64,000 bases of DNA from an uncultured Lachnospiraceae bacterium (GCA_947565425.1 CANOFW010000002.1:162054-226053); one strand, 5' to 3'; counted from the stretch's first letter, positions 43,971 through 54,060 are shown. Translations and numbers: made by a program. Notes: generated by a model from the sequence alone, not told the origin.

Positions 43971-44010
43971 GAGCCATTAATTAACATGGCATAAGGAGGA
44001 CATTATACTT

Positions 44011-45015
44011 ATGAACCCGCTTAATCTAGTTGAAATATTAAAAAATCATACCGTTTATATACAGACACACAACTTCCCTGACCCGGACGCCATCGCAAGC
44101 GCGTTCGGCCTCCAGAATTTTCTGGCATACCACGGCGTTCCCGCCACTTTATGTTACGATGGGAAGATTGATCGGCTCAGCGTTAAAAAGATGCTGGAAA
44201 CTTTTGGCATTACCATGTATTCTAAAAATGATGTTCCGCACATGACTGAGGACGATTACATCGTTTTGGTAGATTCCCAGAAAAAGAACAGCAACGTCAC
44301 GGATTTAATCGGCGATGAGGTAGCTTGTATCGACCATCATCCCATTTTTTTCCACAACGAATATCTTTACCAGGATATTCGTCCGGTAGGTTCCTGTTCC
44401 TGCTTAATTGCTTCCTACTTCCAAAGCACAGACACGCCTATTGAGCCCAAATGTGCCGCCGCGCTTGCCTATGGCATTAAGATGGACACCGCTGATTTTA
44501 CCAGGGGAACAACTGCACTGGACACAGAAATGCTATCTTTTCTTTTTTCTCATGCAGATTGGGATTTAGTCTCAAGCATGTATTACAATACCATGGAATT
44601 TAACGACCTTCAGGCATACGGCGCTGCCATTCAAAATATTCAGATTTTTGATCGGACAGGCTTTGCTTATATCCCATTCAACTGTGCGCCAGCATTGATT
44701 GCCATTATCTCAGATTTCATTCTCTCGCTGGATGTTGTAGATATCGCCATTATCTATGCCATGCAGACAGAAGGCATCCGCTTCTCGGTCCGTAGTGAAC
44801 AAAAACCAATCCATGCGGGAACGCTGATTGCCCGGGTACTTGCTCCTTTCGGTGACGGTGGAGGCCACCCGTCCATGGCTGGCGGTATGATCCCTTCCGC
44901 TAATATGTCTTTACTGGGAGAAGATATCCACACCACCATCCAGGATGCATTTCTGGAGGTAATATCCCAAATGGAAGCACAGGCAAAATGCGAATCAAAT
45001 ACTCAACAGCCGTAA
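44011..45015 (+). CDS. DHH-family phosphoesterase (NrnA / oligoribonuclease-like)
   Basis: A 334-residue DHH-DHHA1 protein. Metal motifs are THNFPDPDAIASAFGLQ, VLVDSQ and ACIDHHPIF (DHH). The DHHA1 end is visible as AGTLIARVLAPFGDGGGHPSMAGGMI. Relatives degrade very short RNAs (nanoRNase), 3'-phosphoadenosine phosphate or cyclic-dinucleotide products; which applies here cannot be told. AGGAGG lies about 11 bases before ATG 44011. Confidence 0.92.
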   Translation: MNPLNLVEILKNHTVYIQTHNFPDPDAIASAFGLQNFLAYHGVPATLCYDGKIDRLSVKKMLETFGITMYSKNDVPHMTEDDYIVLVDSQKKNSNVTDLIGDEVACIDHHPIFFHNEYLYQDIRPVGSCSCLIASYFQSTDTPIEPKCAAALAYGIKMDTADFTRGTTALDTEMLSFLFSHADWDLVSSMYYNTMEFNDLQAYGAAIQNIQIFDRTGFAYIPFNCAPALIAIISDFILSLDVVDIAIIYAMQTEGIRFSVRSEQKPIHAGTLIARVLAPFGDGGGHPSMAGGMIPSANMSLLGEDIHTTIQDAFLEVISQMEAQAKCESNTQQP

Positions 45016-45022
45016 ACAACAA

Positions 45023-45075
45023 AGCGCCGCAAGATTGGATTCATATAGCTTATTATGAACCGCTCTTGCAGCGCT
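45023..45075. terminator. Shared hairpin terminator between the convergent DHH and LamG genes
   Basis: AGCGCCGCAAGA (45023-45034) pairs with TCTTGCAGCGCT (45064-45075) with one mismatch, and a second stem (GGATTCAT/ATGAACC) continues inside. The T-run is weak on both strands. Confidence 0.6.
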
Positions 45076-45095
45076 CATTATTCTATTTACAATGT

Positions 45096-46676
45096 TTATC
45101 TCTTAATTCTAATCTTCTTTACATTGCTGTAATCACTGTAATATGTCTTCCTGCCCACCTTCTTGTATGCGCGCACTCTTACATAGTACGTCTTTCTTTT
45201 CAGTTTTTTCAATATTACCTTCGTCTTTTTAACTCTTGTCTTCCTGGCAGATTTAAACTTCTTATTTGTAGCATAAGATATTTCATAACCTGATGCACCA
45301 ACAGATTTGCCAAACTTCACTTTTAGCTTATCGCCCTTCTTGTTCATGACCTTAGAAAGCTTAATTGCTTTGGGCGCTGAGTCAACGTTTACAGTCGGAC
45401 GACTTTTGAGTGCGGCAAAACAAGCCTTTAGCTCCTTTTGTAATCTTACCACTCCACTCTGCCCAATCTGCACGCCGTTCCCGCCGGTCACCGCCCGCTT
45501 CGCCTCTGCAAGAACACTTGCAAATGACTGCCACGAAGCTTGTGTATAATTCTTCTGCTGGACATTTGCCACCTTGTTTATCGTTGCTTGAAGAGCACTG
45601 GTATTCAGCTTGCGCACTTTAACGATAAATTCCCTTACCGCTTCCATGCCGCCCCGTCTACTTGCTCTTACTGTCAGTTTCACTTCTATATCCTTATCCC
45701 TGGGGTTCATAACCGTGCCATCCGCCAGAATCACCGCTGAATCTGCCTCCCACGAAATCGAATCAAAGTCTCCAACCTTACTCGGTAATTTAAGATCATA
45801 GACGATGTTTCCTATATTCGTATTTCGTCCCAGCACATTGCGGGTAAAAAACTTTCGTTCCTCTAGCTCTGAAAACCTGGCTTCAAAAACCTCATTAGCC
45901 GTCATTGCCCTGTCATATATTTTAAAGGAGGCAATGTTGCCTGAGAAATCTGAATCCTCCTTACGGCAGCTTTTGCCAATAAATCCTAAAATGCCATTCT
46001 TCATGCCAGCGGCAACAATATCGTCTTTGATACTAAGATTTGTAACCAGCCCACCGGCTTTGCCGACACGCCTGCCATTCACATACAGGCTCACCCTGCC
46101 ATGATCCACTACAAGATTAACTGTATAAAAACGGTCATCCCAGACTTTTCCCGGCTTTGTCAGCGTTTTCTCCGCTAAATCCTTTACCGCCAAGACGCCC
46201 ATGCCCTTACTCGCATTGGGCGAAAAATACAGCGCATTCTCCAGAGATTCCAGCGAAGTCTTAGAACCCAGACAAAACAACCATGCATTCTCACCGCAAC
46301 TGCTGTTCTTGGCAAATTTCGTCTCAACGGTAAACGTCTCCATATCTGTTAAAGAATCCACAATTCCCTTGGGCAATTCCACATAAGCGTTCTTATCCAG
46401 TGTCATTATTCCCTTATTGCCATTGCACTGAACCTCGCCATGCACAACTGCATCATTTTTATAGGGAGACTTATCTTCTAACTTGCCATCCGCCACCTTG
46501 GAAAAATCATAATTTGCCACCACACCAGATTCTGTAACATCCGTTTGGACCATTACTGTTGTATGTTCCATACCAGACGAAGCCTCTGCTCTCATTGAGA
46601 ATCGTTCCGCTGCAAATACAGACGTCACCGCCATGATACAGGCAAGCGCTCCGCTTATGGCTCTTTTGAATCTCAT
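45096..46676 (-). CDS. Secreted LamG-like / Ig-like / FIVAR / fibronectin type III protein
   Basis: A 526-residue exported protein with signal peptide (MRFKRAISGALACIMAVTSVFA). Domains in order: a concanavalin/LamG-type jelly roll (about 50-275, VANYDFSKVADGKLEDKSPY to ASFKIYDRAMTANEVFEARF), an atrophied bacterial Ig-like domain (about 285-355, ISWEADSAVILADGTVMNPR), a FIVAR-type helical domain (about 358-425), and a C-terminal FN3 domain with a strongly basic Lys/Arg-rich end (KKTYYVRVRAYKKVGRKTYYSDYS type). There is no LPXTG or catalytic motif. It probably binds sugar or cell-wall material through the jelly roll and the basic domain. It is 19 bases downstream of asnS. Confidence 0.85.
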   Translation of the reverse strand: MRFKRAISGALACIMAVTSVFAAERFSMRAEASSGMEHTTVMVQTDVTESGVVANYDFSKVADGKLEDKSPYKNDAVVHGEVQCNGNKGIMTLDKNAYVELPKGIVDSLTDMETFTVETKFAKNSSCGENAWLFCLGSKTSLESLENALYFSPNASKGMGVLAVKDLAEKTLTKPGKVWDDRFYTVNLVVDHGRVSLYVNGRRVGKAGGLVTNLSIKDDIVAAGMKNGILGFIGKSCRKEDSDFSGNIASFKIYDRAMTANEVFEARFSELEERKFFTRNVLGRNTNIGNIVYDLKLPSKVGDFDSISWEADSAVILADGTVMNPRDKDIEVKLTVRASRRGGMEAVREFIVKVRKLNTSALQATINKVANVQQKNYTQASWQSFASVLAEAKRAVTGGNGVQIGQSGVVRLQKELKACFAALKSRPTVNVDSAPKAIKLSKVMNKKGDKLKVKFGKSVGASGYEISYATNKKFKSARKTRVKKTKVILKKLKRKTYYVRVRAYKKVGRKTYYSDYSNVKKIRIKR

Positions 46677-46695
46677 ATCGACCTCTTCTTCCTAA

Positions 46696-48087
46696 TTACA
46701 ATTCACAATTGTTTACTGTCCGCGGGAAAGGCACCACATCACGAATATTCGTCATGCCCGTCAAATACATGACGCACCGCTCGAATCCAAGTCCGAAGCC
46801 GGCATGTCTCGCCGTACCGTATTTACGCAAATCGAGGTAGAAATCGTAATCTTCCTGATTAAGCCCCAATTCCTCCATACGCTGGCAGAGCTTGTCGTAG
46901 TCGTCCTCTCTCTGGCTTCCACCGATAATCTCGCCGATTCCCGGCACCAGGCAGTCTACCGCAGCAACTGTCTTGCCATCAGGATTAAGCTTCATATAAA
47001 ATGCCTTAATTTCCTTTGGGTAATCCGTCACAAACACCGGGCGCTTAAATACCTCCTCGGTCAGATACCGCTCGTGTTCCGTCTGTAAATCTGCCCCCCA
47101 GGAAACTTTGTACTCAAATTTATCGTTATTCTTCTCTAAAATCTCAATTGCCTCTGTATACGTCACATGGGCAAATTCAGAACTTGCCACATGACGAAGA
47201 CGCTCCAACAGCCCCTTGTCCACAAAGTTATTAAAGAACTGCATTTCCTCCGGGGCATGTTCCAGCACATAATTGATAATGTATTTGAGCATACTTTCCG
47301 CCAAAACCATATCGTCCTTCAAATCAGCAAAAGCAATTTCCGGCTCAATCATCCAAAATTCTGCCGCATGTCTTGTCGTATTAGAATTCTCCGCGCGGAA
47401 CGTCGGTCCGAACGTATAGATATTCTTAAACGCCATGGCATACGTCTCACCATTGAGCTGACCGCTCACGGTAAGATTGGTCGGCTTGTTGAAAAAATCC
47501 TGTGAAAAATCAACCGTTCCATCGTCATTTTTGGGCATATCATTCAAATCAAGTGTTGTCACCTGAAACATTTCCCCTGCTCCCTCACAATCGCTGCCAG
47601 TGATAATCGGCGTATGCACATAGACAAAATCACGCTCCTGGAAAAACTTGTGAATCGCATAGGCAATCAGTGAACGCACGCGAAAGACTGCCTCGAACGT
47701 ATTCGTACGCGGCCTAAGATGCGAAATGGTACGCAAATATTCAAAACTGTGACGTTTCTTCTGCAACGGATAATCCGGGGTGGACTTTCCCTCAATGACA
47801 ACCTCATCCGCCTGAATTTCAAAAGGCTGCTTTGCCTGCGGTGTGGCCACCAATTTCCCAGTTACAATCACCGCTGCTCCTACATTTAACTTATCCACCT
47901 CTGCAAAATTAGATAATTTATCGTGGTACACGACTTGCAGCGGCTCAAAAAACGTTCCATCGTTTACCACCATAAATCCAAAATTCTTGGAACCGCGGAT
48001 GCTGCGCACCCAACCGCCGATGCATACCTCCTGCTCCAGATACTCTTCCTTCTTCCGATACAACTCTTTAATGTTCGTTAATTCCAT
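46696..48087 (-). CDS. asnS: Asparagine-tRNA ligase
   Basis: A 463-residue class IIb aminoacyl-tRNA synthetase. An OB-fold anticodon-binding domain ([24 protein letters not shown]) leads, followed by the class II core with motif 2 ([25 protein letters not shown]) and motif 3 ([27 protein letters not shown]). This ending is the AsnRS form rather than AspRS. AGGAG precedes ATG 48087. It lies between the trigger-factor-like lipoprotein and the LamG protein with gaps of 30 and 19 bases. No T-box leader is possible in the 30-base gap. Confidence 0.97.
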   Translation of the reverse strand: MELTNIKELYRKKEEYLEQEVCIGGWVRSIRGSKNFGFMVVNDGTFFEPLQVVYHDKLSNFAEVDKLNVGAAVIVTGKLVATPQAKQPFEIQADEVVIEGKSTPDYPLQKKRHSFEYLRTISHLRPRTNTFEAVFRVRSLIAYAIHKFFQERDFVYVHTPIITGSDCEGAGEMFQVTTLDLNDMPKNDDGTVDFSQDFFNKPTNLTVSGQLNGETYAMAFKNIYTFGPTFRAENSNTTRHAAEFWMIEPEIAFADLKDDMVLAESMLKYIINYVLEHAPEEMQFFNNFVDKGLLERLRHVASSEFAHVTYTEAIEILEKNNDKFEYKVSWGADLQTEHERYLTEEVFKRPVFVTDYPKEIKAFYMKLNPDGKTVAAVDCLVPGIGEIIGGSQREDDYDKLCQRMEELGLNQEDYDFYLDLRKYGTARHAGFGLGFERCVMYLTGMTNIRDVVPFPRTVNNCEL

Positions 48088-48117
48088 AACTTCTCTCCTT
48101 CTATCATTCTACTCCAT

Positions 48118-49293
48118 CTATGGTGCAACTGTCCCTGCTGCCTCGTCATCTGTCGGGGCGGCAGCATTTTCATCATAGGTAACCTTAGCATTTTCAATCA
48201 CAAAATCCATCGCCTTATCACTGATGTAGGCATTTCGCACATAATCCTCTCCATACTGCTCCATCAACGCTTCTTCACTCTCATAAGAAAAATCACTTAC
48301 AATTTCCTGTTTGTATTTCTTATATCCTTCCGCGTCGACTTCAATATTTTCTTTCTTGGCAATCGCCTCCAGCAATAACTGGTTTGTCAAACTATCCTCG
48401 ATATACTGACGTACCTGTTCGTTAAAATCTTCCTCCGTAGTATTCATGCTTGTCAAATAATCGGAAAGCTCCATATTATAATTACTTTTCAGGTTTTCCG
48501 TAAACTGATCCATATATTCCTGTATTCTCTGATCCAGTAGACCGTCGGGAAGCGTCACCGTACAGTTCTCATGCAATTTCGTAAACATTGCATTCTGGGT
48601 ATCTGTTTCCTTTTGGGTCTCATTGTTGCTCTCTAACCTCTCTCGGACGCCCTTTTTCATATCGTCTACCGTTTGATAACCTTCACTGACAAAATTACTT
48701 GCCACAAACTCATCAGTCACCGTGTCGTACGTCATAAATTCTTCCTTGACAATCTTATTAATTTTTACCTTAAATACGACTTCCTGACCCGCCAGCTCCG
48801 TATTCTGATAGTCTTCCGGGAATGTCAGATTTAATTCGACATTTTCTCCGACCTTTTTGCCAATCAGACCGTCCTCAAATCCCTCAATAAAACTATTGGA
48901 GCCTATTTCCAGCTTAGCCCCCTCCGCTGTTCCGCCATCAAATGCCACGCCATCTTTCAGACCTTCATAATCAATATCGGTAATATCTCCTTCCTCCACT
49001 GTAGTCTTATCCGTATCTACATAATTGGGATAGGAAGCAAGCGTGTTCTCGATATTGCTCTTAACGTCTTCATCTTTGACCTCATAGGTCCCCAACGTTA
49101 TCTCTAACCCTTTGTACTCTCCAAGCTTCACACATTCATCTATATCATAAGATGATGCGTCCGTCTCACTGCCGGAAGCCTCCGTTCCCTCGGTTGTATT
49201 CTGCTCTTCATTTTTGTTTTCTTTTCCACCGCAGCCGCCAATTAACGTCACTGCACATACGGCAATTAAAAGTGCTGTTATTTTCCTCTTCAT
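48118..49293 (-). CDS. Trigger-factor-like FKBP peptidyl-prolyl isomerase lipoprotein
   Basis: A 391-residue lipoprotein starting at ATG 49293, where the signal peptide MKRKITALLIAVCAVTLIGGC with lipobox IGGC begins; a longer frame from 49359 has no such start. After a Glu/Thr-rich spacer comes an FKBP domain (EEGDITDIDYEGLKDGVAFDGGTAEGAKLEIGS, then FIEGFEDGLIGKKVGENVELNLTFPEDY). The C-terminal half is helical like the trigger-factor chaperone arm. It should help fold secreted proteins outside the membrane, like PrsA-type foldases. Typical of Lachnospiraceae. Confidence 0.88.
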   Translation of the reverse strand: MKRKITALLIAVCAVTLIGGCGGKENKNEEQNTTEGTEASGSETDASSYDIDECVKLGEYKGLEITLGTYEVKDEDVKSNIENTLASYPNYVDTDKTTVEEGDITDIDYEGLKDGVAFDGGTAEGAKLEIGSNSFIEGFEDGLIGKKVGENVELNLTFPEDYQNTELAGQEVVFKVKINKIVKEEFMTYDTVTDEFVASNFVSEGYQTVDDMKKGVRERLESNNETQKETDTQNAMFTKLHENCTVTLPDGLLDQRIQEYMDQFTENLKSNYNMELSDYLTSMNTTEEDFNEQVRQYIEDSLTNQLLLEAIAKKENIEVDAEGYKKYKQEIVSDFSYESEEALMEQYGEDYVRNAYISDKAMDFVIENAKVTYDENAAAPTDDEAAGTVAP

Positions 49294-49482
49294 ATAAACA
49301 TTTACCTTTCTTTCTAATTTAAATAAAAATGACTGTTCAGTCCCCATACAGCAAATCATACCAAAATCATCCGCCTAAAAATGAAGCCTGAAAAGTAACA
49401 ATAGAAACAGAATACCATATTTTATTGTAAAATAAAAGGGTTCCTGTATACAAATCACAAATAAATCACACTCTAAGTCCAG

Positions 49483-49512
49483 TTGCAGATACAGACTTTG
49501 ATATGATATACT
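49483..49512 (+). promoter_or_regulatory. Possible promoter of pncB
   Basis: TTGCAG (49483-49488), 18-base spacer, TATACT (49507-49512), about 35 bases before ATG 49547. The -35 is weak. Confidence 0.4.
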
Positions 49513-49546
49513 TGCTGTAAAAGTAAACGAAAGGAGTGTTTTCTCC

Positions 49547-51010
49547 ATGATTACCGACCATCTAACCTTGCTGACTGATTTGTATGAATTGACAATGATG
49601 CAAGGATATTTTAAAACCGGCAACCAAAATGTCGTCATCTTTGACGCTTTCTACCGCACCAACCCGGACAATGGAGGCTACGCCATCTTTGCTGGGCTTG
49701 CTCAGATTATTGATTATATCGAACATCTCCAGTTTGACGCAGCGGACATTTCATACCTGGGGTCACTGGGAATTTTTGAAGAAGATTTTTTGGAATATTT
49801 AAGAACGTTTCGCTTCTCTGGAGATATCTACGCCGTCACGGAGGGCACGGTCATTTTTCCCAGAGAACCTTTGATAAAAGTAATTGCCCCCATCATGGAG
49901 GCACAGCTCATTGAAACGGCAATCTTAAATATCTTAAACCACCAGAGCCTGATTGCTACGAAAGCTGCGCGTGTCTGTTATGCAGCTGGAAGCGACGGCG
50001 TCATGGAATTTGGACTGCGCCGCGCACAAGGACCGGACGCTGGTATCTACGGCGCCAGAGCCGCCATTATCGGCGGATGCTGCGGCACCTCAAACGTCCT
50101 CTGTGGCAAACTCTTTGATGTACCGGTAAAGGGTACGCACGCCCACAGTTGGATCATGAGCTTCCCGGACGAATACACTGCCTTCAAAACATACGCCAAA
50201 TACTACCCAGCCGCCTGCATCCTGCTCGTAGACACTTATGACACCTTGAAATCTGGCATTCCCAATGCCATTCGGGTATTTGAGGAGATGCGCGCGCAAC
50301 ATATCCCCCTCATCAACTATGGCATTCGCATGGATAGCGGAGATCTCGCATACCTCTCCAAGAAGGCGCGCAAAATGCTGGATGAAGCTGGATTTACAGA
50401 CGCTATTATCTCTGCCTCCAATGACTTGGACGAATATTTAATAGAAAACCTCAAGGCACAGGGCGCAGCAATCACTTCCTGGGGAGTAGGCACCAACTTG
50501 ATTACCTCTAAGAACACACCTGCCTTTGGCGGCGTATACAAGCTCGCTGCCACTCAGGATGAACAGGGAAATTTCGTGCCCAGAATCAAACTTTCCGAGA
50601 ACAGTGAGAAAGTGACGAACCCCGGCAATAAAACAATTTACCGTATTTATGAAAAAGAATCAGGAAAAATTAAAGCAGACTTAATCTGCCTGGAAGATGA
50701 AACATTTGATTGTGAGAAAAACCTACGCATTTTTGACCCTTTGGAGACCTGGAAATACACCAACCTGATCGGCGGCACTTACACGATGCGCCGCCTGCCC
50801 GTAAAGGTATTTGATAAGGGACAGTGCGTCTACCAATCCCCCAGCGTTATGGAAATCCAGAAATACTGCGAGCAGGAGAAAAACACACTATGGAACGAAG
50901 TGAAACGTTTCTCCAACCCCAGTAAAGTATATGTAGATTTGTCTGATAATTTGTTTGAAATGAAACGGAATATCCTGCGGGAACTTTCCGCAGAACATCA
51001 CCAGTTTTAA
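49547..51010 (+). CDS. pncB: Nicotinate phosphoribosyltransferase
   Basis: A 487-residue NAPRTase, the first step of NAD salvage from nicotinate (Preiss-Handler route). The family start LLTDLYELTMMQGYFKTG is clear, as are EFGLRRAQGPDAGIYGARAA (phosphoribosyl-binding), GTHAHSWIMSF, RMDSGDLAYLSKKARKML and SWGVGTNLITS. AAGGAG precedes ATG 49547. Its product can feed NadD and NadE (nadE is at 32.5-34.4 kb). Its last bases overlap the 3' end of the convergent flippase gene by 4 bases (51007-51010), with no terminator in between. Confidence 0.97.
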   Translation: MITDHLTLLTDLYELTMMQGYFKTGNQNVVIFDAFYRTNPDNGGYAIFAGLAQIIDYIEHLQFDAADISYLGSLGIFEEDFLEYLRTFRFSGDIYAVTEGTVIFPREPLIKVIAPIMEAQLIETAILNILNHQSLIATKAARVCYAAGSDGVMEFGLRRAQGPDAGIYGARAAIIGGCCGTSNVLCGKLFDVPVKGTHAHSWIMSFPDEYTAFKTYAKYYPAACILLVDTYDTLKSGIPNAIRVFEEMRAQHIPLINYGIRMDSGDLAYLSKKARKMLDEAGFTDAIISASNDLDEYLIENLKAQGAAITSWGVGTNLITSKNTPAFGGVYKLAATQDEQGNFVPRIKLSENSEKVTNPGNKTIYRIYEKESGKIKADLICLEDETFDCEKNLRIFDPLETWKYTNLIGGTYTMRRLPVKVFDKGQCVYQSPSVMEIQKYCEQEKNTLWNEVKRFSNPSKVYVDLSDNLFEMKRNILRELSAEHHQF

Positions 51011-52065
51011 CACTTAGGGCTTTCCAGCGTTGTACGCGTACCGGACATTGCATGACCCACCTTTGATTTAAAATGACACCACGCTGCCACCAGCGCACTG
51101 ACGATTAATACCATGTAAAAATTTAACCCGCGCGTGACACACATAGACGCCGTCAGTGTCGCGCCGGTAAATACCTGGGAAAATGCCGTCTTATACATCA
51201 TCTCTGTGATGCCCTGCGCTCCTGGCAGCGGAAGCATATCAACCGCTATGTAAATCGCCGCCTGTAAGCTCATCACGGTAAACGCCGATGTTCCGTTAAG
51301 CCCCAACCCCTTGTAAATCAACCAGGTCAAAAAGAATACGCTGCATCGCTGAACCACCGTAAAGGCAATAACTGCATAAATTTTTCTCTTATTGTTTAAG
51401 AAAAACAACACTGCCTCATGATATTGATCTGCCATTTCAATGAGCTTCTTCGTCCGTTCGCCAGAATTCTTGAGAATCCTGAGCTTTTTCAATAATTTCT
51501 CTCCACCTACAACGATTCCTTTAAAACATTTGGGGCTCACCATAATAAAGAGCAGAACTACCACCAACAGCGTATTTAGAAACAGTCCCAGATAATAAAG
51601 ATACAAATAGCCTTGTAAGTGATCTGCAAGCGGTTTATAACAGAAAATTAAAATGCCAATCCCCATTACCACCAGCACAAATTTATAAATAACCGCTACG
51701 GTCATTAACACGACAGAACTGTCTGAAACCTTATGCCCTTCCTTCTGCATATAGTAGAGCTGCATAGGCTGCCCCCCGGTCGCTGAGGGCGTAATCCCTG
51801 AAAAGAAAAATCCTACAAACGAATACTTGACACATGTCGCAGCGCTCGTCTTATAATTTAAGGAACGCAAAAGATAGCAAATCATAAACCCTTCCGCCGA
51901 TACAAAAAAGAATGCCGTCGCGACCGCCGCACACAAATACAGGGGGTGCAAAGTCCTCACAGATTCCACGACTGCTTCCATATCATTTCCCTTGAAAATA
52001 ACATAAAATGTAAGTGCTGCCAGCAATATAAATACAATGGCGCTGATAATATTTTTCTTACTCAT
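51007..52065 (-). CDS. LPG-synthase-TM / UPF0104 family flippase-like membrane protein
   Basis: A 352-residue protein with about eight membrane helices, from ATG 52065 (GGAG upstream), which overlaps the previous stop by four bases (ATGA). Motifs AAVATAFFFVSAEGFMICYLLRSLNYK, FFFSGITPSATGGQPMQLYYM and DMLPLPGAQGITEMMY are the marks of the lysylphosphatidylglycerol-synthase transmembrane family (MprF-like N-terminal part, AglD/UPF0104). No aminoacyl-transferase domain is present, so it is a stand-alone membrane unit, often beside glycosyltransferases and proposed to move or regulate lipid-linked products. The neighbouring GT2 fits this. Confidence 0.88.
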   Translation of the reverse strand: MSKKNIISAIVFILLAALTFYVIFKGNDMEAVVESVRTLHPLYLCAAVATAFFFVSAEGFMICYLLRSLNYKTSAATCVKYSFVGFFFSGITPSATGGQPMQLYYMQKEGHKVSDSSVVLMTVAVIYKFVLVVMGIGILIFCYKPLADHLQGYLYLYYLGLFLNTLLVVVLLFIMVSPKCFKGIVVGGEKLLKKLRILKNSGERTKKLIEMADQYHEAVLFFLNNKRKIYAVIAFTVVQRCSVFFLTWLIYKGLGLNGTSAFTVMSLQAAIYIAVDMLPLPGAQGITEMMYKTAFSQVFTGATLTASMCVTRGLNFYMVLIVSALVAAWCHFKSKVGHAMSGTRTTLESPKC

Positions 52066-52673
52066 AAGTAAACTCCATTCACTGCATAAGATAACTTCCG
52101 CCACATCTTACGTAACATATTCCTACGCTTCACCGGATAATAGCCATTCAACCTGTTAAACTTACTCAGCGTCCCCTCATAGACAGTACAGGTCTGTTCC
52201 AGCTCATAGAAATCCCTGGGCGTCACCAGTGAAAAATGCTTTTCAAAAAGCTCTATGCCATTTTCCTGTAAGATATTTGCGGTAAAAGAAGAACATGTAT
52301 AATGGTTCTTCTGGTAAAACGGTATATTCAATAATATCATGGGAAGCCCCAATACACAATAATGATATTGAAATCTTTTTTCATAACATTCTTTTAGTTG
52401 TCTGGCAAGTTCTGTTTTCTGCTCTTTTGTACATTGCAAACTGACAATCTTGTACCGTGCCGTTGGAAAGGCGCGTTCAATCTTTTGGGTATCTTCCTTT
52501 TCAAATCCTGCCAAAATGGGGATTGCCGGATTCCGCCTGCCCACACTGTACGCCTCCTGCAATTCTTCATCCATAGACAACACCACATGAATATAATCAA
52601 TACCGGTCACTCTGCGAATTATTGAAGCAAAAAAACCGGGTGTATCTACCAATGCAAAGTATATTTGTTCCAT
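52062..52673 (-). CDS. Permuted papain-like (YiiX / NlpC-P60 superfamily) protein
   Basis: A 203-residue protein. The likely catalytic His is in GIDYIHVVLSMD near residue 29, and the Cys is in HYTCSSFTANILQENG near residue 127. That His-before-Cys order is the permuted arrangement of YiiX-type NlpC/P60-like hydrolases, which act on lipids or peptidoglycan peptides. No signal peptide is visible; basic and aromatic residues fill the C-terminus (RRNMLRKMWRKLSYAVNGVY), possibly membrane-peripheral. It is translated together with the flippase-like protein. Enzyme class is inferred from the two motifs only. Confidence 0.7.
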   Translation of the reverse strand: MEQIYFALVDTPGFFASIIRRVTGIDYIHVVLSMDEELQEAYSVGRRNPAIPILAGFEKEDTQKIERAFPTARYKIVSLQCTKEQKTELARQLKECYEKRFQYHYCVLGLPMILLNIPFYQKNHYTCSSFTANILQENGIELFEKHFSLVTPRDFYELEQTCTVYEGTLSKFNRLNGYYPVKRRNMLRKMWRKLSYAVNGVYL

Positions 52674-52728
52674 CCTGTTACCTCTTTTGTCTCTTTCTTA
52701 GTATAGCAAAAATTAAGTATTCGCTATA

Positions 52729-53751
52729 CTAGTTAAATTGGTATAGTCTCCTCGCCAGGCGATACCCAGCAAGTGTAAATGCATCACCAATCCTCCCCGG
52801 TAGGTAAGTAAAGCCGCTGATTGTCCTCCATTTTAGTGACGCATATAATCTTTGGTCGTGATATTTTACATAGTTCCAAAGCATTTCCCGCTTTTTCAAC
52901 GCCTCCGGCGTGCCAATCAGCAAAAGATGAATGGATGAAATTGCCATCATAATTGATATATTGCGGATTAAATAATTGCTGAGCTTCGGGTTATCCTCAC
53001 TCAATTTCTCCAAATCTGCACATTTGGAAACTAGTTTTGTCACCCTTATCTGCTGGTCGATACGCCGCATCAAAACTTTCTCATTTACTGACTGATCGTC
53101 TCTGCCCAGGAAATAATGGTAGAGATCCAGATTCAAATAACACAATGTCTTTACATAGGGCAGCGGCTGGTTAGCAAAAATATTATCCACATAAAACGTA
53201 TGCTTGGGCAGCTTTACCCCAGACTTGCGCAGCACCTCCGTGCGGTAGAACAGGGAATGCATCACCAAATACTGAGAAGGATGAAAATGTCTGACTGCAT
53301 CCCAGCCACAAACCTGATTCTCCCTCAAGACATTCTTATAATCCATCCGCTTAATTTTGCTCTCATTAGCATGATCGTACAGATAATTACAGATAATCAA
53401 ATCTACCGTAATCTCTCGCTTCTCCCATTCACGAATTTTATGTAGAAGCTTTTGCAACTCCCGCTCATCCAGCCAGTCATCCGAATCGACAACCTTGAAA
53501 TATTTGCCGGTCGCTAAGGCGAGCCCAGCATTGACGCCGGAACCATGACCGCCGTTCTCCTGGTGGACGACCCGCACAATCTCCGGGTAATTCCTCGCAT
53601 AATTGTCTGCTATCTCCCCTGTCCTGTCTGTCGAGCCGTCGTCGACAATGATGATTTCCGCCCGCTCATCCGCCGTCAGCAGCGTATCAATGCAATGTTC
53701 CATATAATCTTCAGAATTGAAACAGGGTACGGTAAATGTAATATCTCTCAT
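52729..53751 (-). CDS. Family 2 glycosyltransferase
   Basis: A 340-residue GT-A enzyme: FTVPCFNSEDYMEHCIDTLL, IIIVDDGSTDRTGEIAD, QENGGHGSGVNAGLALATGKY, and metal-binding FKVVDSDDWLDE (DXD). The C-terminal 200 residues hold helices that may touch the membrane but no clear transmembrane span. It probably builds a surface glycan or glycolipid, with the flippase-like gene two genes downstream. The gap to the next gene is 55 bases. Confidence 0.92.
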   Translation of the reverse strand: MRDITFTVPCFNSEDYMEHCIDTLLTADERAEIIIVDDGSTDRTGEIADNYARNYPEIVRVVHQENGGHGSGVNAGLALATGKYFKVVDSDDWLDERELQKLLHKIREWEKREITVDLIICNYLYDHANESKIKRMDYKNVLRENQVCGWDAVRHFHPSQYLVMHSLFYRTEVLRKSGVKLPKHTFYVDNIFANQPLPYVKTLCYLNLDLYHYFLGRDDQSVNEKVLMRRIDQQIRVTKLVSKCADLEKLSEDNPKLSNYLIRNISIMMAISSIHLLLIGTPEALKKREMLWNYVKYHDQRLYASLKWRTISGFTYLPGRIGDAFTLAGYRLARRLYQFN

Positions 53752-54017
53752 ATGCTTTCTCTCCTGTATTTTTTATGTCCTATCTTATTTAACGAAATTA
53801 TTCTTGGATTTTCTTCACTATTTTTCTTAATTTTTCTTTAAGATTATACCAGCCGCATTCGACACCCCAAACGGAATGGGAAAGCAGAAGGATTTGGATC
53901 GTCTCCTGCCGCCTTAGGACAGTCTATCGCATTTTTCTTAAAACTGCCCTGTGTTTACCTTACAATAATCTTACAGTTTTGTAATATTGGGATTTGTTAT
54001 AGATGATATAACAGAAA

Positions 54018-54047
54018 AACCCCCCGGAAGTCTATACTTCCAGGGTT
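54018..54047 (-). terminator. Orphan terminator-like hairpin upstream of the hicB relic
   Basis: AACCC plus CCGGAAGT (54018-54031) pair with ACTTCC plus GGGTT (54036-54047) around CTAT, followed by TTTTT on the minus strand. No intact minus-strand gene lies upstream within reach, so it may be left over from a lost gene. Confidence 0.55.
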
Positions 54048-54060
54048 GTATTTGGGGTAG

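Noticed and set aside
43738-43977. Minus-strand frame of 79 residues over the recJ start and repeat R3
   Set aside because: Its N-terminal half is a translation of repeat R3 and its C-terminal half runs antisense-like through the recJ start in another frame; no ribosome site.
48088-48117. T-box riboswitch upstream of asnS
   Set aside because: The gap to the upstream gene is only 30 bases, too short for a T-box leader.
53971-53984. TTACAGTTTTGTAA as another BlaI operator
   Set aside because: The spacing between half-sites differs from the other sites and it lies over 300 bases from blaI, with the hicB relic in between; probably chance.
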